Assembly (NCBI GenBank): GCA_947579665.1 | Contig: OX388343.1 | Span: forward strand, 105,839,657-105,903,656 | Source: Sympetrum striolatum | Lineage: Eukaryota; Arthropoda; Insecta; Odonata; Libellulidae | Reading direction: 5' to 3' | Length of the DNA stretch: 64,000 nucleotides | Shown here: positions 9,906 to 20,329 of the stretch, one piece after another | Layout of the letters: every line of letters starts with the position of its first letter | Numbering within the stretch: position 1 is the stretch's first letter | Notes under the pieces: generated by a model | Told to the model about the DNA's origin: nothing | Databases searched by the model: none | The model's input: only the letters and a program-made list of their open reading frames with translations | Translations under genes and position numbers: made by a program

Positions 9906-12790
9906 ACATGGGGATATTGAGAAATGTGAAAGGTAATAAATTATAGAACTTTTGTAAGGCTTACTGTTTTTGAACCTCTTTAAAAGATTCATAATTATAT
10001 GAATGATTTTAGGAAATAAAGGACAAATGGAGATTAATAAGAAAATTATGCTTGAAATGAAGTGGTATATAATGGTTATTTATGTTGAAAATAAATGATT
10101 ATGAAAAATTATAGTTGTAAACCTAGAACCTTGCTATCATTAATATTGGCTGATTTTGAATTAACATCTTCAGCACTTAATAGTCATTTTCAGTTTCTTA
10201 AATTTTTTTATTCTTTGGTCTATATTGAACAGATTCCTTACATAGATCTTCAGTAGATAAGCATGATTTTCCAATTTTCACTGCTTACATTGGTTATTGC
10301 TGTTCGTTTATACACAGAATGGCAATGGCTTGGAATAGCCTATAGAAGGAAATCTTCAGCCCCTTTCCACGGAATAAATGTATATTTATAAGAAAATTAC
10401 AATATTAACATTAATAATGTATTTCTATATTTGTGGTTGATTTTCTAGTTTCTGTTTGTGATGTTGGTGATGTTGTTTAAAAACTTTGGTAATTGTGGGA
10501 CTTCTAGTGTTAGGGAGTGTTTGTATAGTTCGTCTTACTTGAGTGTTTAGGGGCTGCCACCAAACAGTAGTCTAACTGCAGCATATATGTATGTAATAAG
10601 AAATTTACCCACAAAATGTCCTCTAAAAGATTATTACATTAAAAGATACATGTATGGTATTTGATGGCTCAAATGTTAATGCTTGTTTAAAGAATCCTCT
10701 AATTCAGCTCTGTTTTCTGTTTCTTATGTTTAAGTTCCTTGTAAAATTTCTAACAAATCTTTACTGGGAAACTATTAACCCAATGAATTTACAAATTATT
10801 ATCAATTGTATATTTTATCTGGTCCAAAATTTTGCTACTTTTTAATGCTACATGCATTTTAATGGTGACTGCAAATAATAAGGCAAAAGATCAGGGTTAT
10901 GGGAGTTAAATGCTTTGAAGGTTTCAATAAAAAGGGGGATAACCCCTTGTGAAAGAGGAAAGAAACCCAAGTGAGTTTGCAACTTTATAACATTAGATAG
11001 ATTCCGAATCCAAATTTTTATTGTGAAGTTTCACTTCAATTTAATTTAATTTTGAAACTGAAGTAGGATTGTAGATAGTGATACTGTAACCCTTTTAATT
11101 CCTCACACTGATTGCACCTCACCTTCTAATCAGAAGGTTTTGCTTATTTACAATTATTTATTACATTTAATAGTTGTCTAACATCAAATTGGGAAAATTA
11201 TGAGACATGTCATTGTTAAATCCGGTATTTCACTGCTCTACTCCAGATTTTCAATAACAAACTGATGATAATTGTGGTCTGAGCATTCAAAGAAAGAAAT
11301 TAATAGCTTAGTAAAGTACCAGATTTAATTGCTTATGACTGCTCATGTTATTTTCTGTAATCAGCTTTTAATCAAGTTTTACTCAATGTTCTTATTATAT
11401 TTCATTAATATTGACTTCACAGTGAAAGAATATGCAAAGATGTATTTTTTAACAAATTTCCAAAACTTGGAGGCAAAATGGTGAGATAGTATTAATTTTA
11501 GTATTGTCAAATCGTAACTCATCAATGGCATTCTCCAAGATTATATTCATGAATTCTATCAAAATATTTGAGAGAATAATACACCCAAAGGCTTTCACTG
11601 CTTGAAATATATTAATGTGTGTTGATTTATGGATTCCTAATCTCATCCATTAATTTATATTTCAAAAGTTGAAAAGTTTTTGAATTTATGGCACAACTTT
11701 CAATCTCAAAGAGGATAGAAGTAGTAAATAAATGTTTATCTAGCTTGAAAGAAGTGTTTATATAGGCGCTCTACTGAAACATTTTCAACAAAAATATTTG
11801 ATCATGAAGATTCATAACACTTTAAAAGTTCTTGAACTGATGTACAGTTTACAGCCTAAAAGGAATCCTTCAGTATCATGAGAAAAATGGATCCAATTGT
11901 AGTTCAACTAATATTTCTCTTTTAAAATATATTTTCACAATCAGTGTTTTACAAATTCTGTAGAAGATCTAAGCTTCAATTCAAAGAAGGGATTAAGGTT
12001 CAGCTTGGTTACACGGATAAGCATATCTTTTCTGTTATTCAAAGAAACCACTGAATGTTCTTATAAGACATAATGGCTGAAGACAGTGGGGATAGACTTT
12101 CTGTCAAAACATTAGATAGGAAAATTCCAATCACAGCCTCATTTTTACACATTTAATGCTTCAATTAGGAGTTGAATACATACTTATCATTGAGAATAAA
12201 TAACAAAAATAAAAGATGGCTAATTGAAGGTTTACGATTATAAAGTGTTTCTTTCTTTTTATGAGTGCTGAAAATAAGTCACCAAATAACATACAAAAGA
12301 AATAAAAATTGCTATCATTGATGGTTTCTGTTGCATGATAATGCAGTTTTGATTTTATAGATGCAAATTATTGGGGTTAATGATGAGGTCTGATAGATTT
12401 CTGAGAAATCAATTATTGAGCATGTTGCTGTGTGAATGTGGTTAAAAGATTTTGAATAATTTTCATAATAAGAAAGCTATTTCAAGAATCTGCTTAATAT
12501 ATTAACATTTCAACATACCCATGGTTGGTTGTTGTAAATTGCATATGCCTAATAGTTTTTTAGTGAATGTGTTCTAAGATTTGGCAGAAAATTTTCTCAA
12601 ATTCATCTACATTATGTCCGATCCTACATTTGCCCATAATTTTGGTTGTATATCACTCAATATAGCATGCCAACATTTATTCTGTATCCTCCGTGTATTA
12701 TTCCCTCAATGATATTCCTCATTAAGTATGCTTAAGTTTTGCTTGAGGAGAAAATATTAAAGAATGCAACTAATATAATTAAGATCACCC
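9906..12790. other. Unit sequence without identifiable gene (matches 37418-40280)
   Basis: About 2.9 kb of AT-rich sequence aligned between copies A and B, with scattered substitutions and short indels (for example near 11960-12000 against 39480-39500). A 63-codon frame at 10654 and its partner at 38169 are similar, but they encode low-complexity hydrophobic sequence at the background divergence. No domain, tRNA or element ends were seen. Confidence 0.5.
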
Positions 12791-13170
12791 TAAAGTCTGA
12801 TCATAATAATTTTCATTATGAATAGTAGCACTTATATGGATTTTTTTAGTTTCCAGAAATTCATATTTACAGCCTTCAATAAATTTGGTCAATAAGTATT
12901 TTCTAGAAGTAAAAGAGGATCAGCATTTGCTTCATCCATATCAATCCTAGTTTCATTTCTCTCTCTCCACTTAACTGCTCTCTCAGATAGCATTTTTACT
13001 TCTCTAATGCAATGGGAACAGGACCAAGGAAGGTAAAATGGCCATTCAATCTTTAATTATTTATTCATAAAAAAGGCTAAACAGGTACTCAATAGCCTTG
13101 TTACATGACTCTGTAAATCTCTCCCCATCCTATTTTGTTATTGTTCTCTGAATTATTTACTGCTATTTTA

Positions 13171-13395
13171 TTAATTGCTAATCTTCACAGTCAATTCCAA
13201 TGTGTCCCAAGTTTTTCCTTTGTAAGAGACTTTTTTAATTTCTGTCATCAGCTCAAAGGATGGTTGGAATCCCAATCCATCAGCTATAAAGTGATTAAAT
13301 GAGGGAATGGGATGACATGACAAGATGAGGAGTGTGTACTCCGTTGTACTTCTTACAATAATAAATGAAGAGAGTGAAAGCCTTTCCTCACTCAT
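13171..13395 (-). CDS. Hypothetical 74-residue frame, identical in copy B; possible terminal exon
   Basis: The frame starts at an ATG (13395) and ends at TAA, with AATAAA overlapping and just after the stop, as at the end of a transcript. Upstream on the minus strand, CTCTACAG precedes the frame and could be a splice acceptor, so this might be a last exon rather than a complete gene. The translation is mixed polar/hydrophobic, with HPIPSFNHFIADGLGFQPSF and GKTWDTLELTVKI stretches; I recognise no family. The copy at 40660-40884 has the same translation. Its identity may simply reflect the low divergence of the whole 1.3 kb tract, so coding status is unproven. Confidence 0.25.
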   Translation of the reverse strand: MSEERLSLSSFIIVRSTTEYTLLILSCHPIPSFNHFIADGLGFQPSFELMTEIKKVSYKGKTWDTLELTVKISN

Positions 13396-13826
13396 AGCCC
13401 TGTAGAGTTCACGTTATCACTGCCATGAAAATTAGGGAGAAAAAAGTTTATTGTTTTATTAACAAGTTTACAAAAAGATGCATTCCACCAAACTAAAGTC
13501 TGTTGACAAAACTCCAATTAAAAAATAATTTTAGCACAATTTAATAATAAAATAAATTTACTTAACAGCTCAGAGCTCACCATTTTAAATAAGCAATACA
13601 AATAGTGCTGAGAGAAACAAAAAAAGAAGAAAAAACAGTAAAACATCAGGAAGAATTAAATATGCAAACAGTTAAATCTGAACTAAAGTGTAAAAGTAAT
13701 ATATGAATTATCAAAAAAATATTTGAACTATAATAGAAGTAATAGTAACAGAATTTTTTAAAATCCTGCCCAATAGGCAAAAGAATTTTTCATTCTTCAA
13801 TTGATTCCAACAGGAGCCTAATCGAT

Positions 13827-13893
13827 GGCTTCAGTGGTGTAGTGGTTAGAGTTGGTTGACTGGAGTTCCTGGGTTCAAATCCTGGTTATGAAA
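13827..13893 (+). pseudogene. tRNA-like sequence with A- and B-box motifs (copy A)
   Basis: GTGGTGTAGTGG resembles a tRNA D-arm/A box, and GGGTTCAAATCC is a good B box. The spacing between D and T arms is about eight bases too short for a normal anticodon arm plus variable loop. The acceptor halves (GGCTTCA and TATGAAA) pair only partly. This is therefore better read as a tRNA pseudogene or the head of a tRNA-derived SINE than as a working tRNA. Confidence 0.45.
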
Positions 13894-14100
13894 GGGTTTA
13901 TTTCCTTGAAAAAAGGTTGATTATAAGAGTGGTATTTTTATGCTAAAAATTTGTCTAATAAAGATGTCATTATTACATTGAAAAGGCCTTCCTATTCAAT
14001 GAAATGATTCTATATTCATCTTTTCTCTTTCAGCATCCCTTCTGTTTACATTTCAAGACCATGTTCAATGTTAATTTTCCTTTTCTGAATCCAAACTAAT

Positions 14101-15739
14101 AATTTCTCAAGCAATTCTTAATTCCAAAATTCTTAATTTTTATGCATCTCTATGAACTTCTTTGATATAGTATTTCAGTGATTTTGGGACTGTCATTATC
14201 TCCAGCAGTTCTTCAGGTCATTTTTCATTTCTATTTTATGGCTTCTGGTAGAATATTATAATTACAGATAGATTTTACATTCTTAAGACTTCAATAGTGT
14301 TCCCCGACTTAAATGACTCAATTTTTGTATGTACCTCTGCTATCCACATCACATTCTTCTACATCTTTATGTAATTCATATGAGTGACACTAATTTTCAT
14401 CCTTCAGTAAATGTCTTCAATATATGCTTCCTTCCTTCCTTACTTCCTTTTTTGAATTATTGGTAATCTGTACCTAATTTTTTCCAATCACATTTTTTTA
14501 TGTTCTGTTTTACAGTACTTATTCACAAATTTGTCTTACCATTCCATGATATATATGTCTACAATTTTTATTATAAAAAAACATTTACACAAGTATAGTT
14601 TACCTTTCCAGAAGTATGGAATGAATATTGGCTATCATTGGCACCTATTTTGTTTGCTTAGAGTTTTCAAGGATTTGAATCGAAGTTAGATTCAAATTTT
14701 CGAAAATTCTATTGAATGGGAATTATTGGACTGCGATAGTCGTTGTAATTATTTTATCATTCTATTGGAAGAAAGAAATAAGCAAACTTTACCTCCTATT
14801 AATTCTTATAGGATCTGATTATGATCAAGAAATAGTTAATGTGGCAGTAAATTAACCTTAGGGACTGAAATTAAATCGCCAATTTGTTGCATTCTACGAA
14901 AAAGAACTTTACATCCGACTTTTCGCATATCCTCCTCGTAATTAAATCTATCTTTTGTTACAAATTGCCTGTCAGCCCACCATTTCGTGATCTAGATCAA
15001 GTTAAGAGAAATAGATGCTAGGACGAATCGTTTTAAAAATTCATTCTTTCCACGAACGATACGCAACCATAACCGAATAAGAAAGTAGTTGAGATTCAAC
15101 TGGTGTTTACACCCCCTGCCGCACGCCGAAAGGAGGCTTGTAGGGTATCAATGTAGATTCTAATCAGAAGCCTCCTTAAACCACGTGATGCCACCAGCTA
15201 GATGGCGGTACATCGAGTAGTTTTGGTGTCTTCCATCATTCCTCGAGACCCGTAACGAAAACAGAGCGGCTACATGTTTATTATGCATCCAGGATTATAG
15301 TTACTCCATTCTTACTGATCTATGATAGTAATTTCATTTTTATTATTTTATTTGTAATACCACTGTGTAATGGTAATATCATGGTCTCGTAGATGTATGT
15401 AAAAGGCGATGAAATTAATATTTTCCGTTTATTCACTCAAAGGAAATCTTTTTTTAATTTAACCTCTCCATAACCTAATACTCTAAATCAGCGAGTTTAT
15501 AAGGTAAACATTAAAGTAAAATAAACACTCTTTTTTATAAAAAGTATGCATAAATGATATTCCAATCTAAATATTAATGGTATTAAAAATATTGCGTTGA
15601 ATTTTTTTATTTTGGCATTCTTTATATCTTGCACAAAATTGTGTATTCTATGATAACCCTTGGGCAAAGATATATTATTATTTATACTGCTTTAATCACG
15701 CGCGGTTTCAGAAACCACAGCACTGAGTTTAACGGTTAA
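14101..15739. other. Unit sequence without identifiable gene (matches 41591-43311)
   Basis: AT-rich, aligned between copies. The part around 15105-15290 is less AT-rich and contains two complementary GGAGGCTT/AAGCCTCC arms about 45 bases apart (15130-15178), followed by CCACGTGATGCCACC; the same is at 42670-42800. It could be the core of a dispersed repeat. Copy B has about 62 extra bases near 42373-42436. No protein domain seen. Confidence 0.45.
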
Positions 15740-16240
15740 CCATTATTTGGGAATAACTCCTAAACAATCAGTGTTCTGAAAAAATGTTTTATACAAAAGT
15801 TGTAGAAAGGTACATTATCTACTTTTTTTGTGTGTAAAGTATATACCTATATTGCCTTCTTACGGAGATATTAAAGAAATAAAATTTTGTTCCGGATAAA
15901 CCGCAACTTCCGGTTAAGCGATATTCACCAAAAACTAATCAACTTTTGGCATTGTTAGGAGAATTCTACATATAAATTTTGAAAATGATCAGATAAATAC
16001 TTTTTAAGATAGAGCGCACACAAACTTTTTAACCACAGACAGACAGACAGACAGACAGACTGACAGACAGACAGACAGACTGACAGACAGACAGACACAC
16101 ACACAGACAGACATGTTCGGGAAAATAGCTTAAACATGCTATATGGGCCTCAAAACATATATTTCCGTCGAAATCTGGAGGTCGAATTTTTTTGCGAATA
16201 CAATACTTTCTCTATACTACGTATAGGGAGAAAGTAAAAA
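15740..16240 (+). repeat. Single hairpin-tailed repeat related to 9102-9905 (copy A)
   Basis: This contains the same ordered motifs as the 310-bp monomer: AATAACTCCTAAACAATCAG, a TATATACCTATAT block, ACTTCCGGTTAA, AAAACTAATCAACTTTT and AGAGCGCACACAAAC. It ends with the same tail (ATGTTCGGGAAAATAGC, ATATTTCCGTCGAAATC) and a strong hairpin at 16204-16236 (TACTTTCTCTATAC against GTATAGGGAGAAAGTA). A CAGA tract lies between monomer and tail. The recurrence points to a mobile or dispersed family. Confidence 0.7.
16031..16112 (+). repeat. (CAGA)n microsatellite, copy A
   Basis: About 80 bases of CAGA repeats with occasional CTGA and CACA variants. The copy B version (43602-43652) is about 30 bases shorter, showing length change since the duplication. 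Read on the minus strand it produces a meaningless Cys/Leu/Ser/Val-rich frame. Confidence 0.95.
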
Positions 16241-16276
16241 TGAATGTATGTTTGTTTGTATGTATGTATGTATGTT
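16241..16276 (+). repeat. (TATG)n short tandem repeat
   Basis: TGTATGTTTGTTTGTATG followed by TATG units directly after the hairpin tail. Copy B has a contracted form at 43784-43804. Confidence 0.9.
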
Positions 16277-16761
16277 CCAGATAATCTCGAAAACTAGATG
16301 TCGTACAATGTTTTAACTTTTAACATCATTACATGTCTTCCTGGGGATGATCAAGTGGTACTTTCAATTTGCCTAAAGTCCACGATACGAAACCAGACGA
16401 GTAAAACAATTTGTATAAGAAATACACGTAAATTTCATTCTTTTTGTTGCATGGTTAATTTCTTTTGCGAAACTAAATTAGAAAGAACAGTCTTAGGAAG
16501 TCGAAACTAGCGTCAAAAGAAGGGAAGTAGAATAAAGATTCTTATTTCGGTCGTGAAATATCGTTTGCGATTCGAAATTGCGAGAATTTTGATAAAATAT
16601 ACGAAAATGTTGTCTAAATTTCCATGTAGTAAACAACTCATTCCCTTGGCGATCAAGGCGATTGTTGATTCCCAGCTCAAGCGTAATTCCTTAAAGCTAT
16701 ATCCACACTTGCAGAACTTTGTATTACAAAGGCATGCGTCATAGCGCACGGTATGATGAAG

Positions 16762-16789
16762 GAGAGGCATGCAATAGCGCATGCCTCTC
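16762..16789. repeat. Perfect 11-bp inverted repeat, GAGAGGCATGC with six-base loop (copy A)
   Basis: GAGAGGCATGC, then AATAGC, then GCATGCCTCTC. Neighbouring GCATGCGTCATAGCGC (near 16732) and CGCATGCCTCAGCGC (near 16820) repeat the GCATGC core, giving a small cluster around the hairpin. The same cluster is kept in copy B at 44296-44323. Function unknown. Confidence 0.8.
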
Positions 16790-17932
16790 ATAAGTTGACT
16801 GGACCTCTTTTTCATGACGCATGCCTCAGCGCAATTAAATCCAACCAGTTGGATTTTCGTTCAACATTCTTTCGTCTTTCCAGTGATTTTGATATCAGGT
16901 TATTTAGTTTTTAAATAAAATCGACTGAGAACGTATTGTTATTGAGGAGATTCATAACGAATGAAATTAAATTTTATTCACTTCTCCACAAATTTCATTG
17001 GAATAATACAACGATAATTTTCAGGTCCACAAAAAAAGACACCAATGTTATAAAATAAATAAAACAAATACATGATGTTGTTTATAAATAAATAATATTG
17101 AATATCAATAAATGACATTTCCGCCAATAAGTGTGACCCCACCAAAGCAGATCATTGCTGTGTTAAATTCATTTTGAATCGAATACCTTAAGAGCGATAA
17201 ACTTACATCGCGCAAAAAAGTATTTAATGCCCTATGGTTATATATAGATGTAGATAAATTTAACAGTGAATTCAATTATATACTCATGCAAAAGCTGAGT
17301 TTTTCTGCACACTTTTTATGCTGAGTAAAAGGCCCCTCTTCTTAAACTCGAGGGAGGGCTCCCCTTATCAGTTCTCCCGTGGCAAAGAAGCGTCATTGTC
17401 GTAAATCGGCTGGAAAATTATTCACTTGCTCATTCGACAATTCCTTGTCAACTCTCTCTTACTAAAATACCGATGCCTCAATTACTGCAATTTCATAGCT
17501 AATTCTTTTCATTGTGTTCAAGTACCTGCTGCATTTCCCACCCTAGGCTTTTATTCGACTCGGTTACTTTTCCAAGTTTTTTGGAATAAAATTAGGTACC
17601 TCGGCTTATAATGAGGTCGGCTTGTATTCGAGTATAAAAAGTATACTCTTTCACAAATACTGCTAGTAAGACTATTGAAATATCTGCTATTCTGTTCCGC
17701 ATTTAAGTGGAAATAATATATCTGGAGGGGAAAACTCTAAGGCCCAAGTGCACCAATCTCGGTTAAGGCTTAACCGCGGTTAAATTGTGAACTAACCGCG
17801 GTTAAGGCCATTTTCAAGTGCACCAACCTCGGTTAGCGTTAACCGGGCAGCTGACCGCGGTTAAGAATTAACCGGCCGAAATCGACCGGTTAACTTACTT
17901 AATCGGTGTAGCAACAAGAGTAGTAAACAATT

Positions 17933-18119
17933 ATGGCGTTTCGATTTGATAGTTTTGAAGATGAACTCCTGTAATTTAGAAAGCCACAATAATTTACAGC
18001 GTAGAAACCATGACGCTAGGGTGAATCCTTTCGATAATTTAAGTGAAACTAAATTGTACGAAAGATATAGGCTGAGGAAAGTAACTTTCCCTCTTAGAAA
18101 ATATTCGCCATCACCTTGA
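17933..18119 (+). pseudogene. Harbinger transposase N-terminal remnant
   Basis: An ATG at 17933 opens an acidic start (FDSFEDELL), then the frame shifts. In the shifted frame, from 17961, the sequence continues through NPFDNLSETKLYERYRLRKV to a stop at 18117-18119. The phrase 'L.ETKLYERYRLRK.TF' is the recognisable segment just before the nuclease domain in Harbinger transposases. No DDE triad follows, so this is a truncated fossil. Confidence 0.65.
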
Positions 18120-19135
18120 ATATCCAAGCCAGAGAAACAATCCTCTTTCGCCGATGGATAAACTTAAGCTTAAGTTAAATTTTGACTACGTTGAGATTTT
18201 ACGCCACAGGTGCGTTTCACATGCTGATAGGAGATTCTTTCGGAATACACCGAACTACTACTTTACATGCAATATACATATACTACTTCCACTTCGTGAA
18301 TTTCTACTATAGGAGTCTCAGTAAATGATACTTATTCATTTTGTGCTGTATCTGAATTCTCCAACGCATCCTATAGACATGTTTGAAAGCTATAAATGCA
18401 TTTAATATTAGTAGTTTACTATACTCATGATTTATACAAGGTGTAAACTTATGTTACCTGTAACCCTACCTCTGATGAATTTGATATATGTTGTGGTAGA
18501 ATGATTATATGCTACTGATCTAAATAAGTAACCAGATTTGATTAATTTTCTAATTTTATTTAGGTAACTGGTATAAAATATTATTATGCTAACCATTACT
18601 ACGATAAAAAGCATCCGAATCAAAGGGTCTTACATTAGGACCCAAAATAAATGCTACCTTTTCGTTCATTCTAATTCTTTTTCATTTGATGGCCCTCCTC
18701 TTATCCAGTCATATACATTTCCATCTTCTCACCTGCTATATCTTTCCTTGTCTTTCTTTTCATGTTCTCATAGCATGTTTTCAATTGGTCATGTAATCTT
18801 TTAACAACACCATATAAATTCACTCATGTTATTTTAAAATTTAAGCAAGCTAAAGAAGTTATTTGGATAAGATTAAAATTAGTGAGAAAATTAAGTTATA
18901 AGAGTGTTTCAACTGCACACTATAATTGCTGTTACGAATTTAATTCTCTTTATAATACTTGCGAATATAGAAGATTGCTAAAATAACATTGTAATAATGA
19001 CTAATACTATAAATAAACATTGATAAAATTCAAAAGCATGCGAAATGAAGAGCGACAGGTAATAAGTATTTCATTGTGTACGATAAAAGTACAAGAAATA
19101 TCGCTTAAACAAATTTAATTGTTATTTAATTTAAT

Positions 19136-19310
19136 ATCCCGTAAATCACCAGGAAGGGAATTGAATTCTAAGACAATCTTTTGCCATGCCAACTCTTTCT
19201 CCTTCAATTATTTCCCATCTGTCTTCTTGTTCTCAATGATGTCTTTTCGTCTTATAGCCAAATCGATCAGAAGTTCAGCTTCATATTCATTAAAATTAGG
19301 GGCTCTCTGC
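19136..19310 (-). pseudogene. Myb/SANT-like DNA-binding protein remnant of the Harbinger element
   Basis: On the minus strand the frame reads FNEYEAELLIDLAIRRKDII, then ENKKTDGK, a stop, then KEKELAWQKIVLEFNSL. The pattern of an acidic helix, 'ENK.TD', and a helix containing 'AW..I..EFN' is that of the Myb/SANT-like partner protein that works with Harbinger transposases in binding the element ends. One internal stop is visible, and only the first two helices can be followed. Confidence 0.65.
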
Positions 19311-19636
19311 CTTTTTTATCGTTTACGTCCATTTCTTATAGCCATTCTTTACTATTTGTTCCACTGACAAAGTGTACACACTTTTAAGTCCACTTATATC
19401 ATTATTTAATAGTCGTCCAAGATATCAACAACAAAGACAAATGAATTGCGATATACGTTTAGGCGAGCACTAAGCGGTACTCAACGTATTCACAGGGACA
19501 TTAATCGGCCGTCAGCTAACCGCGGTTACGAAAACCTCGGTTACTGTTGGTGCACTCCAAACTTAAGCTGACCGCCGTTAATATTTAACCGCGGTCTGCT
19601 AACGGTGGATTTAACCGAGATTGGTGCACTCGGGCC

Positions 19637-20150
19637 TAAATATCGATTTGTGTTTCGTTTGCCTCAGTGAGGATCTCTGTTCGAGCCCCAGCCATGGCAC
19701 TTTTTTTCACTTCTTGTACAACCTCAATATTATATCTTCATTCTCATCTCTGTGTAGGATTGATTGAAAGATATGTATTTTCATTTAAAGCGTTTTATTG
19801 CAAAGGAAGCATCAATCTTAATTTTCAATATTTTGAAGTAAAAGTATATGTCTCTTTTTCTTCTTCCAGAAAATAAATATTTTGGTTATGATCTTTCTAA
19901 ACTCATAGAGCAAAAGCATAATTCAATTTTCGTGCAAGTGAACTCCAGTGCAACTTCTGCGGCTCAAATATTATATTTATTCCATCGTAACTTACGATAA
20001 TCCACTCTCTGCTAAGACAGAAAATTAAATGCGTAACTTCCCATTGCTACATAAAACGCAAAAGCATAATTTCACTCTAAAGACGGTGTAAACCAAATCA
20101 CGCATCAGTGTAATTTAATTGGTGAAACCAAAAGACTTCTGCATCGATTA
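19637..20150 (+). repeat. Dispersed repeat of about 500 bp, also at 24280-24780 and 57060-57560
   Basis: Together with 17690-17740 this matches 24230-24780 in direct orientation. Shared phrases include ATCGATTTGTGTTTCGTTTG, ACTTCTTGTACAAC, CATAGAGCAAAA and TAAATGCGTAACTTCCCATT. The Harbinger fossil at 17741 interrupts this copy. The similarity within one unit shows an old internal duplication or a shared mobile family. Confidence 0.7.
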
Positions 20151-20329
20151 ATATCTCTATGAATTTGAAGCGCAATCGATATAGAGATTTGACCATCTTA
20201 ATTATACATCATTAGTTTTGTCTCGAAAAGGGTTTGAGCTCTCTTTCCCCTTGACTAGTTTGTAGGACTTGACCACCGATAAGATAAATCCATTGCGCAA
20301 TTTGAACGAATGTTTAAGCCTGCTTTGCT

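Larger units (their letters stand above)
12791..14100. other. Tract of unusually high identity between unit copies (pair of 40281-41590)
   Basis: Line-by-line comparison finds only about five changes in 1.3 kb (near 13402, 13511, 13627 and 13894). Flanking stretches of the same length differ much more, for example 12541-12780 and 14100-14260. The tract contains a 74-codon minus-strand frame identical in both copies and a tRNA-like sequence. Either recent gene conversion or selection could explain this. Confidence 0.65.
17741..19636. mobile_element. PIF/Harbinger element, decayed, with both characteristic genes in remnant form
   Basis: The ends match as inverted repeats over 26 bases with one mismatch (GGCCCAAGTGCACCAATCTC at the left). 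The 3-bp target duplication TAA is at 17738-17740 and 19637-19639; the related unoccupied sequence CTCTAAACATCG stands at 24281. Further TTAACCGCGGTT-type motifs cluster inside both ends (17765-17880, 19510-19620). Inside are a transposase N-terminal remnant on the plus strand and a Myb/SANT-like remnant on the minus strand, the gene pair known for this superfamily. The catalytic DDE domain is not visible. Confidence 0.85.
17425..20328. other. 2.9 kb stretch present in copy A and missing from copy B
   Basis: Copy B joins CTGGAAAATTATT directly to TTCTGGTGGCTATTC at 44955. Copy A has 2.9 kb between these points, with no target duplication at the edges, which fits a deletion in B with a couple of bases of microhomology. 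The stretch contains the Harbinger fossil (17741-19636). Outside it lies sequence repeated at 24240-24780 and 57020-57560. Confidence 0.7.

Noticed and set aside
10654..10845. 63-codon frame conserved at 38169-38360.
   Set aside because: Low-complexity hydrophobic translation in AT-rich DNA; similarity is no higher than in the surrounding non-coding sequence.
13827..13893. A functional tRNA gene.
   Set aside because: A and B boxes are present, but the anticodon region is too short and the acceptor stem does not pair; kept only as tRNA-like sequence.
15955..16137. Cys/Ser/Val-rich minus-strand frame.
   Set aside because: It is the translation of the CAGA microsatellite.
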